Of a DNA stretch of 42,767 nt, positions 6,600 to 13,994 are shown piece by piece; the first letter of the stretch is position 1, and the number at the start of each line of letters is the position of its first letter. The notes under the pieces were generated by a model, which was not told where the DNA came from, searched no databases, and worked only from the letters and a program-made list of their open reading frames with translations. The position numbers and the translations under genes are program-made. Source of the stretch: Pseudobutyrivibrio sp. (GTDB lineage: Bacteria; Bacillota; Clostridia; Lachnospirales; Lachnospiraceae); assembly GCA_017934625.1 (NCBI GenBank), contig JAGBJE010000038.1:1-42767 (forward strand). The letters are read 5' to 3'.

Positions 6600-7033
6600 A
6601 TGCATAACATAGAGACACTATTTAGTCATAAATCTGATGAATGGACTACACCACAAGATTTTTACGAGGAACTGGATAAAGAATTTCATTTTGATTTAGA
6701 CGTTGCCGCCGATGAAAACAATCATAAATGCGACAAGTATTTTACAGCTAAAGAGGACGGACTCTCCCAAAATTGGGGGGGTGTCGGGTATTCTGCAACC
6801 CACCATATAGTGAAATCAGTAAATGGGTTGCAAAAGCGTTCTACGAAACTAAAAAAGATAATACTCTTGTAGTAATGCTAATTCCTAGCAGAACAGACAC
6901 AAAGTATTTTCACAACTACATTTACGGCAGAGCAGAAATAAGATTTGTAAAAGGCAGGTTAAAGTTTGGAAATGGTAAAAATAGCGCACCTTTTCCAAGC
7001 ATGCTTGTTATTTTTAGAGGAGCTAATGTGTAA
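6600..7033 (+). CDS. dam: Dam-type DNA N6-adenine methyltransferase, frameshifted at a G7 run
   Basis: The reading frame from 6600 encodes SDEWTTPQDFYEELDKEFHFDLDVAA, typical of the phage DNA_N6A_MT (Dam) family. It then runs off frame at seven G (6775-6781) and would end at 6872. The -1 frame continues the family exactly: CRVFCNPPYSEISKWVAKAFYE, with the catalytic NPPY motif, to 7033. One extra G, or -1 slippage on G GGG GGT, restores one protein of about 144 residues. It may be programmed, a phase-variable tract, a mutation or a sequencing error. The stop overlaps the next start (TAATG). Confidence 0.7.
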
Positions 7034-7701
7034 TGGATTTTGGTTACTACAACATGGATTGCATCGAGGGCATGAAACAATTTCCTGATAAGTTTTTCGA
7101 CCTTGCCATAGTAGATCCCCCTTATGGCATCAAAGAGGGAGGGAACAAGAATAAGACAAGAGGAAAGCTGGCAATAAGTAAAGACTATAAAAGCTTTGCA
7201 GGAAATGACTTAAAACCACCCGAGCCAGAATATTTCAAAGAACTTTTCAGAGTTAGCAAGAATCAAATAATATGGGGAGCTAATCACTTTATAAGCCTAA
7301 TTCCTTATGATAGCCATTGTTGGATTGTCTGGAATAAGAAAAATGGAAATACAGACTTTGCAGACTGTGAGCTTGCATGGACTAGCTTTAATACTGCAGT
7401 AAGGTTATTCGAGTATAGATGGAATGGAATGTTGCAAGAAAACATGAAAGAAAAAGAGTTTAGGATCCATCCAACACAAAAGCCGGTAGCCCTATACTCA
7501 TGGATATTAAAAACATACGCAAAAGAGGGAGACATAATTCTTGACACCCACGTAGGCAGCGCAAGCTCATTAATAGCATGCCACAATGCTAGACATAAGT
7601 ACGTAGGCTTCGAACTAGATCCACATTATTATGAGGTATCAAAGAAAAGATTAGATGCTGAGATAGCACAGTATAGTATTTTTGACTATTTGAAACAGTA
7701 G
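7033..7701 (+). CDS. Site-specific DNA methyltransferase (N6-adenine or N4-cytosine)
   Basis: The 222-residue enzyme has the motif IV first layout of beta-class methyltransferases: DLAIVDPPYGI (about residues 26-36), the X-region HPTQKPVALYSWIL (about 153-166), and a late SAM-binding motif DIILDTHVGSASSLIAC in which the usual DPF-x-GSG is DTHVGSA. No cognate restriction enzyme is next to it, so it is more likely an orphan self-modification enzyme against host restriction. The C-terminus QYSIFDYLKQ resembles a sliding-clamp-binding motif. It is coupled by TAATG to the Dam gene. Confidence 0.8.
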   Translation: MDFGYYNMDCIEGMKQFPDKFFDLAIVDPPYGIKEGGNKNKTRGKLAISKDYKSFAGNDLKPPEPEYFKELFRVSKNQIIWGANHFISLIPYDSHCWIVWNKKNGNTDFADCELAWTSFNTAVRLFEYRWNGMLQENMKEKEFRIHPTQKPVALYSWILKTYAKEGDIILDTHVGSASSLIACHNARHKYVGFELDPHYYEVSKKRLDAEIAQYSIFDYLKQ

Positions 7702-7709
7702 GAGAAACA

Positions 7710-8591
7710 ATGAAAAACGACTACATAAAACCACGAAAATATAAATGTGAAATCTATAGAGACTCAATGCAAAACTATAAAAAGTATGGCATCCCACCAG
7801 CACAGCTGATTATAGCAGATGTGCCTTATAACGTAGGTAATAACTTTTACGGCTCAAATCCTGTTTGGTATAAAAATGGGGATAATAAAAACGGAGAGTC
7901 TGAAAAGGCACATAAAGCTGCATTCAATTCTGATTTTAATTTCAATCTTTATGAATATTTTCATTTTTGTAGCAAAATGATGAAAAAAGAAGATACAGGA
8001 AAACCGAATAGAGGGAGAAGCTCTAACAGTCCATGCATGATAGTTTTCTGTTCTTTTGAACAATTAAACACGCTTATTAATGCAGCGAAAAAACACGGCT
8101 TTAATAATTATATTCCCTTGGTATTTATAAAAAACTATAGTCCGCAGGTATTAAAAGCGAATATGCGAATTGTTGGGGCTACAGAATATGCTTTATGCCT
8201 ATACAGAAACAAATTACCAAAGTTTAGAAATGGAATACAAATAGACGAAAATGGAAAAAACATCAGAGGAACAGGGCAAATGGTGTTTAATTGGTTCAGT
8301 TGGGAGCAAGACGACAAAAGCATTCCGAAGATACACCCCAGTCAAAAGCCAGTAGCATTGCTAAAAAGATTAATTTCCATATTCACGGATGAAGGCGATG
8401 TAGTTATTGATCCTTGTTGCGGCTCAGGCTCTACATTAAGGGCAGCACATGAGTTAAATAGAAATGCATTCGGGTTTGAAATCGACAAAACATTTTACAC
8501 CAGGGCAAAAAATGAAATGCTCAATTTCGAAGGCATAACGAATAACACAGGGATTATAGGTCAAACAAACATATTTGATTTTATAAATTAG
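7710..8591 (+). CDS. Second site-specific DNA methyltransferase
   Basis: The 293-residue enzyme has ADVPYNVG as motif IV (DVPY instead of DPPY, about residues 36-43), HPSQKPVALLKRLISIF, and VVIDPCCGSGSTLRAA (SAM-binding DP-x2-GSG). It is a beta-class N6-adenine/N4-cytosine methyltransferase. It lies 8 bases downstream of the previous methyltransferase, making three methyltransferase genes in a row with no nuclease. The C-terminal QTNIFDFIN repeats the clamp-motif-like ending seen in its neighbour. Target specificity cannot be read from sequence. Confidence 0.8.
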   Translation: MKNDYIKPRKYKCEIYRDSMQNYKKYGIPPAQLIIADVPYNVGNNFYGSNPVWYKNGDNKNGESEKAHKAAFNSDFNFNLYEYFHFCSKMMKKEDTGKPNRGRSSNSPCMIVFCSFEQLNTLINAAKKHGFNNYIPLVFIKNYSPQVLKANMRIVGATEYALCLYRNKLPKFRNGIQIDENGKNIRGTGQMVFNWFSWEQDDKSIPKIHPSQKPVALLKRLISIFTDEGDVVIDPCCGSGSTLRAAHELNRNAFGFEIDKTFYTRAKNEMLNFEGITNNTGIIGQTNIFDFIN

Positions 8592-8611
8592 TGCAGCAGT
8601 AGGAGGGAAAA

Positions 8612-8866
8612 ATGATTGAATGGATAAGCGTCAAAGAAAAAACACCAGATATGCACGAAGAAAAAGATGAGGACGGTACTATATACCATGTATCAGATAC
8701 CGTTTTATGTTGGGACGGTGACGAGCAAGACCCTATAGCAATTGGTGTATATGAGAATGGTAAATGGTACGCAAACGGAATAGGACAACCTGACGTTACA
8801 TACTGGGCTTTAATCAACGACCCAGAGGGAAAAATAGTTAATTTAGATAGCAGGTGTGGGTGGTAA
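8612..8866 (+). CDS. DUF551-like small phage protein
   Basis: An 84-residue protein with the WISVKEKTPD start, a central VSDTVLCWDGDE strand and YWALINDPEG end typical of the DUF551 family of unknown function found in many phages. ATG 8612 follows AGGAGGG. The copy of TGCAGCAGT at 8592-8600 lies in the short gap before it. Confidence 0.7.
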   Translation: MIEWISVKEKTPDMHEEKDEDGTIYHVSDTVLCWDGDEQDPIAIGVYENGKWYANGIGQPDVTYWALINDPEGKIVNLDSRCGW

Positions 8867-9084
8867 TCCCTAAAATCCGCAAAAAGTCTTCGTAAGATAA
8901 CACTTAAATACTCTAAATACATATAAATGTGAATAAAATGGCAAAAATCACACCTTGCAAACACTAATTTCGTCTTTGTAAGAGATGATTTAAAGTAATA
9001 AAACAAAAAATATCATGTAATAAAGGTTTAAAAACGTTAATTTTACTCTATGCGAGAGATTTTTTGAAAATTAGAGGAAAAAGC

Positions 9085-9642
9085 ATGAAAAAATTTGATT
9101 TTTATATCTGTGAAGGACAAATAAGCATCTTTGATTATTTACAACAGGATAAAGAGCCGGAAATAGCAAAGTCTGTTATCAAAACCAATGAATCTGTTAC
9201 TAAAGCCGAAGAATCTGTTACTAAAACCAAAGAATCTGTTAGTGAACCAATTGCAGCAGTCGAACCTAAAAAGTGTTGCAACACAATCCCATGGTTAGAA
9301 AAGAGTAAATGCGTACAATGGGATACAAGCAAACCAAGACGCTACATGATGGCTTATATATGCCCTAAGTGTGGAAAGGTGGCTGTAGATAATACTGGAT
9401 GGCCTATAAAAGGATATGGTACTTACGAGGAGGCATCAAAACAAGCTTTAGAAACATGGAACAATCCAGACTCAGTATTTGAAATCAAGGACTATAACAA
9501 TCCTGAAACAAATTATATTCATGTTTACTACGAGGAAGAACAAGAGTGGTTTAATCTGTATGGCATAAAGTATGACGATTACAAGAAACCAATAATAGAG
9601 CGTGCAAATGAAGAATACAGAAAGAAAAAAGGCTTATCATGA
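9085..9642 (+). CDS. Zinc-ribbon protein with N-terminal clamp-like motif and ESVTK repeats
   Basis: The 185-residue product starts MKKFDFYICEGQISIFDYLQQ, where QISIF (residues 12-16) resembles a beta-clamp-binding motif. Tandem short repeats (ESVTKAEESVTKTKESV) form a linker. A Cys-rich central part (KCCNTIPW ... CPKCGKVAVDNTGWP) is a probable zinc ribbon, followed by YEEASKQALETWNNP, a small domain common in phage zinc-ribbon proteins. ATG 9085 is preferred over TTG 9064 because AGAGGA lies 7 bases upstream. About 200 bp upstream (8867-9084) is AT-rich with no gene I can support. Its exact role is unknown. Confidence 0.6.
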   Translation: MKKFDFYICEGQISIFDYLQQDKEPEIAKSVIKTNESVTKAEESVTKTKESVSEPIAAVEPKKCCNTIPWLEKSKCVQWDTSKPRRYMMAYICPKCGKVAVDNTGWPIKGYGTYEEASKQALETWNNPDSVFEIKDYNNPETNYIHVYYEEEQEWFNLYGIKYDDYKKPIIERANEEYRKKKGLS

Positions 9643-9944
9643 CATTACAAAAGATATTTGCTGAAAAGCAAAAGAGACTAAGAAAAACATTTAAAGAGCA
9701 ATATTTATTAATCACATACCTTTACTACTATTTAGGCGAGACACCAAACATACCAAGGATATTAGCAGACATTCAGGAAGGTTATTTAACAATCATCTTA
9801 GGTGATGACCAAAAGTTTTATTTTTTCTACCTGGATGAAGCTGAGGCAAAAGAGGCAGCAATATCCATGGACGGATATATAATATCAAACACTATAAATA
9901 TCAAAAAAGGCATTGATTTTACTAAACAGGAGGAAACATCATAA
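9639..9944 (+). CDS. Hypothetical small protein
   Basis: A 101-residue protein overlapping the previous stop by ATGA. It has a basic helical N-terminus (IFAEKQKRLRKTFKEQ), an aromatic stretch (YLYYYLG) and a mixed alpha/beta C-terminus. No family is recognised. A good AGGAGG lies near its end (9929-9934), but I find no canonical start after it before 9998. Confidence 0.6.
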   Translation: MTLQKIFAEKQKRLRKTFKEQYLLITYLYYYLGETPNIPRILADIQEGYLTIILGDDQKFYFFYLDEAEAKEAAISMDGYIISNTINIKKGIDFTKQEETS

Positions 9945-9997
9945 TAATTATTGCAATTGCACTTATAACATTACTAATACAAGACGAGGTTTAAAAC

Positions 9998-10213
9998 ATG
10001 ACGCACAAAACAAAGGCTACAGAAGGCAAATGTAAATATCTTACAAACATTTACATAGACACAGACAAAGAAAAGATAACGATTGAGAACACATTGACAG
10101 TATTTGAAAGTTTGCAGCAGTCAAATACATTTATACCGGTAAGCAAAAAGATATTAGAGAAATACATATTAGCCGCCATGGTAGAGCAACAAAGACAAAA
10201 TCGGGGAGAATAA
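9998..10213 (+). CDS. Hypothetical small protein
   Basis: A 71-residue protein with no recognised domain. The ribosome binding site is weak (GACGAGG). It contains a run of beta-prone residues (NIYIDTDKEKITIENTLTVF) followed by a C-terminal helix. The decamer TTGCAGCAGT occurs inside it (10112-10121, encoding LQQS). Confidence 0.5.
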   Translation: MTHKTKATEGKCKYLTNIYIDTDKEKITIENTLTVFESLQQSNTFIPVSKKILEKYILAAMVEQQRQNRGE

Positions 10214-10236
10214 ATTGAAAAAGGGAGAAGCGGACA

Positions 10237-10551
10237 TTGAATAAAGAGTTACTAGAACAGTACACATTTATCAAAATTGAAATTGCAGACCTAGAAAAGA
10301 GACTGGAAGACACATCACATTCGACAATTGATGTGACAAAGTTGCAGCAGTCACTAAAAACATTGGGGGACATTAGACACAAAATAGAAATTGAAATATA
10401 TAGCGTTGATGATTCTTTCATGCGTTCATTGTTACGCTTCAGATACATTGATGGCATGACATGGGCTGAGGCTGCAAAAAAGTTCGGTGATGGTTACACA
10501 CCAGATATGCTGAGGAAAGCACACCAAAGGTTTATCAAAAAATCAGAATAA
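10237..10551 (+). CDS. DUF1492/sigma region 4-like transcriptional regulator
   Basis: A 104-residue protein with an N-terminal coiled coil (about residues 1-45) and a C-terminal segment MRSLLRFRYIDGMTWAEAAK followed by RKAHQRF. This pattern matches the HTH of phage RinA/ArpU-like and DUF1492 late-transcription regulators, which resemble sigma factor region 4. TTG 10237 is the likely start, since AAGGGAG lies about 9 bases upstream and no in-frame ATG fits. Its position at the end of the early region suits a late-gene activator, which is inference. Confidence 0.65.
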   Translation: MNKELLEQYTFIKIEIADLEKRLEDTSHSTIDVTKLQQSLKTLGDIRHKIEIEIYSVDDSFMRSLLRFRYIDGMTWAEAAKKFGDGYTPDMLRKAHQRFIKKSE

Positions 10552-10579
10552 TCTGGGCATGAAGGAAAGTGAGGAAAAA

Positions 10580-10864
10580 ATGAAAGTACCAAGATATAGA
10601 GCGCATGGAGACGATACGGACAGAAACTTTGAGGGGTTTTATTTTGCTATGCCAGAAACAACTTATTGTTTTAGCGATGATTATAAAAATGTTCCTGTCA
10701 AAGTTAAGCATTATATTGTTTTCTATGAAATGACAGACTGGGGATTGCCTAATCAACCGATGATTGCAACTATTGACCCATCAACGTTAGTTCAAGTGGG
10801 CTATGTTGATACTGAGGACGTTAATTACATACCAGAAGAATGGATTAAGGGGGATTTGAAATGA
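10580..10864 (+). CDS. Hypothetical phage protein
   Basis: A 94-residue protein, MKVPRYRAHGDDTDRNFEG..., with an acidic C-terminus (YIPEEWIKGDLK). ATG 10580 is preferred to ATG 10559 because GTGAGG lies just upstream. No domain is recognised. It overlaps the next gene by ATGA. Confidence 0.6.
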   Translation: MKVPRYRAHGDDTDRNFEGFYFAMPETTYCFSDDYKNVPVKVKHYIVFYEMTDWGLPNQPMIATIDPSTLVQVGYVDTEDVNYIPEEWIKGDLK

Positions 10865-11349
10865 CTATGGAAAATAAAATAGTAAAAGTATATGTTCTTA
10901 AAGGTTTAAATGGCATTAGTTTAGTTATTGAGAATTATAGAGTTTCAAATGAAAAAATATATGGAATGTTAACCCCAATATATACTTTTGAAGTCGCAAC
11001 AGATGATATATTACAAGCCATAGGACAAGAATATAATCAATCTGATGATTGCGTGAGTAGACAGGCAACCTTAGATGCAATAATTAAAAAACTATGTATC
11101 AAAGACGAAAGCTATTTGTTGCAAAGTGAAAAGGTTATATATAACGTGGTTAAGAATATGTCACCAGTAACACCTACACGCAAGGTAGGAAAATGGATTT
11201 ATAATAGAGATATTCAAAATTGGGAATGTTCAGAATGCAGTGAAACTCCAAAAACATTAGGATATGTTGGAACATCTGCATTTATGACGGAACATTTTAA
11301 GTTTTGCAATCATTGTGGAGCAGTAATGAGAGGGTGCGAGAATGGATAG
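10861..11349 (+). CDS. Zinc-ribbon phage protein with CVSRQATLDAI motif
   Basis: The 162-residue product contains DDCVSRQATLDAI (about residues 60-72), a short block very common in Lachnospiraceae and other clostridial phage proteins, and a C-terminal zinc ribbon: GKWIYNRDIQNWECSECSET followed by FCNHCGAVM. Both Cys pairs are intact. Its function is unknown, probably nucleic acid or protein binding. It overlaps the upstream gene (ATGA) and the downstream gene by 8 bp. Confidence 0.65.
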   Translation: MTMENKIVKVYVLKGLNGISLVIENYRVSNEKIYGMLTPIYTFEVATDDILQAIGQEYNQSDDCVSRQATLDAIIKKLCIKDESYLLQSEKVIYNVVKNMSPVTPTRKVGKWIYNRDIQNWECSECSETPKTLGYVGTSAFMTEHFKFCNHCGAVMRGCENG

Positions 11350-11635
11350 AGAATCAATAGAAGTGACAAGGACAGACAGAATATATTGTCTAAAGGTAAG
11401 CAGCGATTATCATCCAGAAGTATGTGAGGAATGTAAATTCTATCCTAATTGCGACCACATGACACAAGACGATATGACGGAATTAACTATTAGAGATTTG
11501 GAAAAGCTGGATAAGATTAAGTGGTTAGTCAATGATGATTGGCTATGTAAATGTAGACCATATCATATATTGCGGATGGTTAGAGAGGTATTAGAGAATG
11601 AGCAGAATAACACCATTAATGACATCATTACATGA
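11342..11635 (+). CDS. Cysteine-rich hypothetical protein
   Basis: A 97-residue protein with several Cys (EVCEECKFYPNC near residues 26-37 and CKCRP near 69-73), possibly a small zinc-binding domain, and a helical C-terminus (MVREVLENEQ). It starts in a short overlap with the previous gene. The family is not recognised. Confidence 0.55.
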   Translation: MDRESIEVTRTDRIYCLKVSSDYHPEVCEECKFYPNCDHMTQDDMTELTIRDLEKLDKIKWLVNDDWLCKCRPYHILRMVREVLENEQNNTINDIIT

Positions 11636-11870
11636 GGGGCATAAAGCAGAAGAACGATTAAAGTGTATTGATGATATGCTAGTTATATGTAATGACACTA
11701 AATCTAATGTATTACAAGCATTTTGGTGGTATAGAAAATACACTAAGGCTAAGTTACAAAAGTTAGAACAAATAGAGCAGATAATCAATAGTTGGGATGG
11801 TTCAATAGTATTATCAGCAAATGATTGGAAGTATATTTCAGAAATAAAAAAGGTGTTAGAACAGGAGTAG
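11598..11870 (+). CDS. Hypothetical helical protein
   Basis: A 90-residue helical protein overlapping the previous gene by 38 bp in another frame. It has no recognised domain and no strong ribosome binding site. An internal in-frame ATG (11619) is also possible. Confidence in the start is low. Confidence 0.45.
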   Translation: MSRITPLMTSLHEGHKAEERLKCIDDMLVICNDTKSNVLQAFWWYRKYTKAKLQKLEQIEQIINSWDGSIVLSANDWKYISEIKKVLEQE

Positions 11871-11999
11871 CTTAAATACATTTTTCTAAAAGCTAAATCA
11901 ACAATTCTAACTAAAATAATCTAGTTGAAATTTAAGTTAAATATTTAGGAAAATAGATTATGGAAAGTACATTGTATGAGAAATTAAGGGAGGGTAACA

Positions 12000-12239
12000 T
12001 TGAAAGATACATTTTTATACAGCCTATACAAGCATGACGACATACTAGAGATTATTCCATTAACAAAAAATAAAACCATCACATTACAGGGAAGTGATGC
12101 AGTCCTAGATTTTATAACAAGTCTGTTGAACTGCTACCAAGAATCGAATAAATTTCAATCTTGCCAGACTGAGGAAGTTTCTTTAGATGGTTCTCTCGTA
12201 AATAAGATTTTACAGCAAGAGCAAACTCTTTTTCAGTAA
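12000..12239 (+). CDS. Hypothetical protein, TTG start, overlaps antisense gene
   Basis: A 79-residue frame starting at TTG 12000, with AAGGGAGGG 4-12 bases upstream. A short in-frame-ATG peptide (11960-12037, 25 codons) overlaps it in another frame and could couple its translation. The N-terminal half (SLYKHDDILEIIPLTKNKTI) looks protein-like. The last 128 bp are antisense to the minus-strand frame 12112-12309, so its 3' part may be eroded. Confidence 0.45.
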   Translation: MKDTFLYSLYKHDDILEIIPLTKNKTITLQGSDAVLDFITSLLNCYQESNKFQSCQTEEVSLDGSLVNKILQQEQTLFQ

Positions 12240-12309
12240 GTCTGCGGTAAGCGTAAACATAAATATCAAGGTTATCAATTCTACCATGATTTTTAACATT
12301 AGGTTTCAT
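12112..12309 (-). CDS. Small hypothetical protein
   Basis: A 65-residue minus-strand frame, MKPNVKNHGRIDNLDIYVYA then YRRLTEKEFALAVKSYLREN, preceded by CGGAG 5 bases upstream of the ATG. The ordered helical C-terminus and good start make it credible, although it lies directly opposite the end of the plus-strand gene at 12000-12239. It sits just after the terminator of the toxin-antitoxin operon. Confidence 0.5.
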   Translation of the reverse strand: MKPNVKNHGRIDNLDIYVYAYRRLTEKEFALAVKSYLRENHLKKLPQSGKIEIYSILGSSSTDLL

Positions 12310-12324
12310 AAAAACTCCGTTAGA

Positions 12325-12349
12325 AAGCCCCTAACATTTGCAGGGGCTT
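12325..12349 (-). terminator. Hairpin after the toxin-antitoxin operon
   Basis: AAGCCCCT (12325-12332), a 9-base loop and AGGGGCTT (12342-12349) form an 8-bp stem 16 bp beyond the antitoxin stop. On the minus strand it continues TTTCT, a short U-rich tail. It is probably the operon terminator. Confidence 0.55.
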
Positions 12350-12364
12350 AAACATTTAAAGACA

Positions 12365-12658
12365 TTATTTAGCTAAAGTTTGTTTTGGTACAAATTCAAT
12401 TTTTAATTGCATTCCTAAACCATCAGCAAGCCTTTTCAAAAGATTAAGCGATGGGTTACGTGTTCCGTTTTCAAGCCTGCTAATATCAGCTTGATTAATT
12501 CCAGTACGTTCCGCGAGTTCCTTCTGAGTAAGATTTTGAGAAACCCTAGCGTCAATCATGGCACGCATAACATCAAGCTCAGGCTGGATTTTATCCCACT
12601 CTTTTTTAAATTCAGGATCCTTTAAACTATCATTCAAAACATCATCAAATGTAATCAT
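12365..12658 (-). CDS. HigA-like antitoxin (XRE family HTH)
   Basis: The 97-residue product has a classic XRE/Cro helix-turn-helix at residues about 40-85: NLTQKELAERTGINQADISR followed by LENGTRNPSLNLLKRLADGL. HigA antitoxins bind the toxin through a flexible segment and repress their own operon. It overlaps the upstream toxin gene by 14 bp, the usual toxin-first order of higBA modules. The inverted repeat in the promoter at 13028-13047 is the likely operator. It may also influence other phage promoters. Confidence 0.85.
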   Translation of the reverse strand: MITFDDVLNDSLKDPEFKKEWDKIQPELDVMRAMIDARVSQNLTQKELAERTGINQADISRLENGTRNPSLNLLKRLADGLGMQLKIEFVPKQTLAK

Positions 12659-13004
12659 TGTTTTCCATCCTTTCTATAAAGTCTTTGCGGTACTTTTTAG
12701 CAAGTTCAATCTCGCTCTTAGGTGTCCGTTGTGATTTTTTCATAAAGCCATTAGTAAAAACAATAGTTTGATTGTAATAAAAGAAAAACATAACTCTGGA
12801 AATATTAGAACCCACTTTAGATCTAAGTTCAAAAATCCCATCTTCAAGATGTTTACTATACGGCTCTCTAAGTAGGTTGCCCTTTTCTCGCAGCACTTGA
12901 GTGTTTCCTAAAATCTTTGCATGCATTGAAGCATCACAAGAAAGAATAAAATCACGTGAGGGACATTTTCCTTCCTTTGTTTCATAGTAAATAGTATTAA
13001 ACAT
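12645..13004 (-). CDS. HigB/RelE-superfamily toxin (Gp49-like)
   Basis: The 119-residue product fits the phage-derived Gp49-like/HigB family: N-terminal YYETKEGKCPSRDFI, middle KHLEDGIFELRSKV and ISRVMFFFYY, then IVFTNGFMKKSQRTPKSEIE and LAKKYRKDF. Members are ribosome-dependent mRNA interferases of the RelE fold. ATG follows AGGTGAT on the minus strand. As a phage-borne module it may act in maintenance or superinfection defence, which is inference. Confidence 0.85.
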   Translation of the reverse strand: MFNTIYYETKEGKCPSRDFILSCDASMHAKILGNTQVLREKGNLLREPYSKHLEDGIFELRSKVGSNISRVMFFFYYNQTIVFTNGFMKKSQRTPKSEIELAKKYRKDFIERMENNDYI

Positions 13005-13024
13005 TTATCACCTCTGTTAATGTC

Positions 13025-13053
13025 ATTATATGTTATATATCACATATTGTCAA
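13025..13053 (-). promoter_or_regulatory. Consensus sigma-A promoter with operator for the toxin-antitoxin operon
   Basis: On the minus strand: TTGACA (complement of 13048-13053), a 17-bp spacer and TATAAT (complement of 13025-13030), an exact match to both consensus boxes. Between the boxes is a perfect inverted repeat, ATATGT-N8-ACATAT (13028-13047), which suits binding by the XRE antitoxin for autorepression. Confidence 0.85.
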
Positions 13054-13060
13054 TTTTTAT

Positions 13061-13087
13061 AAAGCAGAGCCTTTAAGACTCTGCTTT
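13061..13087 (-). terminator. Terminator of the small-gene minus operon
   Basis: AAAGCAGAG (13061-13069), a 9-base loop and CTCTGCTTT (13079-13087) form a perfect 9-bp stem overlapping the stop codon of the next upstream minus-strand gene. On the minus strand it continues TATAAAAATT, so the U-tail (TTTAT) is short. Confidence 0.6.
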
Positions 13088-13321
13088 ACGTTTTCTATAT
13101 TCCCTCATGTATTCACGCATATAAGTACGCATATATTCACGCATGTACTCTTTACGTTTTACATTACCCTTGCGCTGCTCATTGTGTCGTTTATCAAGTT
13201 CCTCTTTGTGGTCCTGATAATATTTTGCACTATATTCAGCAATCTTTTCTTTGTTGCGCTCCCTATAACGTTTCTGAGATTCCTTTTTACGTTGTTTCTT
13301 TTCTTCCTCAGATAGTGCCAT
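13073..13321 (-). CDS. Highly basic coiled-coil protein with MREYM repeats
   Basis: An 82-residue, extremely charged protein. N-terminal MALSEEEKKQRKKESQKRYR is followed by KYYQDHKEELDKR and a C-terminal tandem of four-residue units (REYMREYMRTYMREYMREYR). This looks like the phage family of short helical RYRERNKEK proteins, possibly nucleic-acid binding. The start at 13321 is chosen because AGGAGG lies 7 bases upstream; the longer frame to 13384 lacks this. Confidence 0.6.
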   Translation of the reverse strand: MALSEEEKKQRKKESQKRYRERNKEKIAEYSAKYYQDHKEELDKRHNEQRKGNVKRKEYMREYMRTYMREYMREYRKRKAES

Positions 13322-13455
13322 TTGTAAACCTCCTAACATAACCATCACGGCGACATCGCCAACATGGTTTAACATGAAATACATTTTAACATATAAAGCT
13401 AACGAATTGCAGCAGTAGACACATTAAAACCTTGACTGATTATATTTTTAATCCA

Positions 13456-13983
13456 TTATCTGATATAAAAATTGAGTTTATAGAACTCTTGAAAAGTGTA
13501 GTCGCCTACGGATTGGATTTCTGCAATCCTTGAAAACATTTTATTGAGCTCCTCATACATTCCAGATATTTCAGCCCTGGCATCTAAACATTTTTTAGTA
13601 TTAGTTTCAAGCTCGTTTATTTTCGCCTTTACATTTTCAATGGTTGCAGCAGCATCAAAACGTGGGGCAGTACCGCCTTCAGGCACATAGGTTTCAATAC
13701 TAAAGCCACATCTATTGTAATTGCCATAAGTGCCAGCACTATATATTTCCACATAATCCTTTTTGTAAGAGCTTGACACGTAACATCTAAGACTAGAGCC
13801 ATCAAAAACATTTTCAATAGCTTTTTTGATGCGGACATTGTACACCTTACCATTAAGAGTCCTAATAACATTTATAACATCCTGCAACATTTCAATAGCA
13901 TCTTTGCGAAACATTAAAACATTATTCATTTTTATATCAGCTTCCCTGATATCTGCATCCCTAAAAGTTCTAAAATATCCCAT
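13456..13983 (-). CDS. Hypothetical phage protein
   Basis: A 175-residue protein with no recognised domain. The middle part is beta-rich and Tyr/Ser-rich (RCYVSSSYKKDYVEIYSAGT), and the C-terminal half is a coiled coil (IENVKAKINELETNTKK). ATG follows AGGAGGT on the minus strand. It lies 11 bp downstream of the ArdC-like gene and is probably co-transcribed with it. Confidence 0.6.
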   Translation of the reverse strand: MGYFRTFRDADIREADIKMNNVLMFRKDAIEMLQDVINVIRTLNGKVYNVRIKKAIENVFDGSSLRCYVSSSYKKDYVEIYSAGTYGNYNRCGFSIETYVPEGGTAPRFDAAATIENVKAKINELETNTKKCLDARAEISGMYEELNKMFSRIAEIQSVGDYTFQEFYKLNFYIR

Positions 13984-13994
13984 TTTTCTACCTC

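Noticed and set aside
8581..9006. Minus-strand 141-residue frame
   Set aside because: It is antisense to the DUF551-like gene, has no convincing start signal and a composition unlike a real protein.
9171..9245. Short DNA repeats resembling an array
   Set aside because: The period is coding (ESVTK peptide repeats inside gene 9085-9642). Spacing and repeat length do not fit a CRISPR array.
9945..9997. Possible 16-17 residue hydrophobic peptide after AGGAGG at 9929
   Set aside because: It would need an ATA or ATT start codon. Nothing else supports translation.
13090..13150. Tandem ATATTCACGCATGTA-like DNA repeats
   Set aside because: They encode the MREYM repeats of the basic protein 13073-13321 on the minus strand; a separate DNA function is not needed to explain them.
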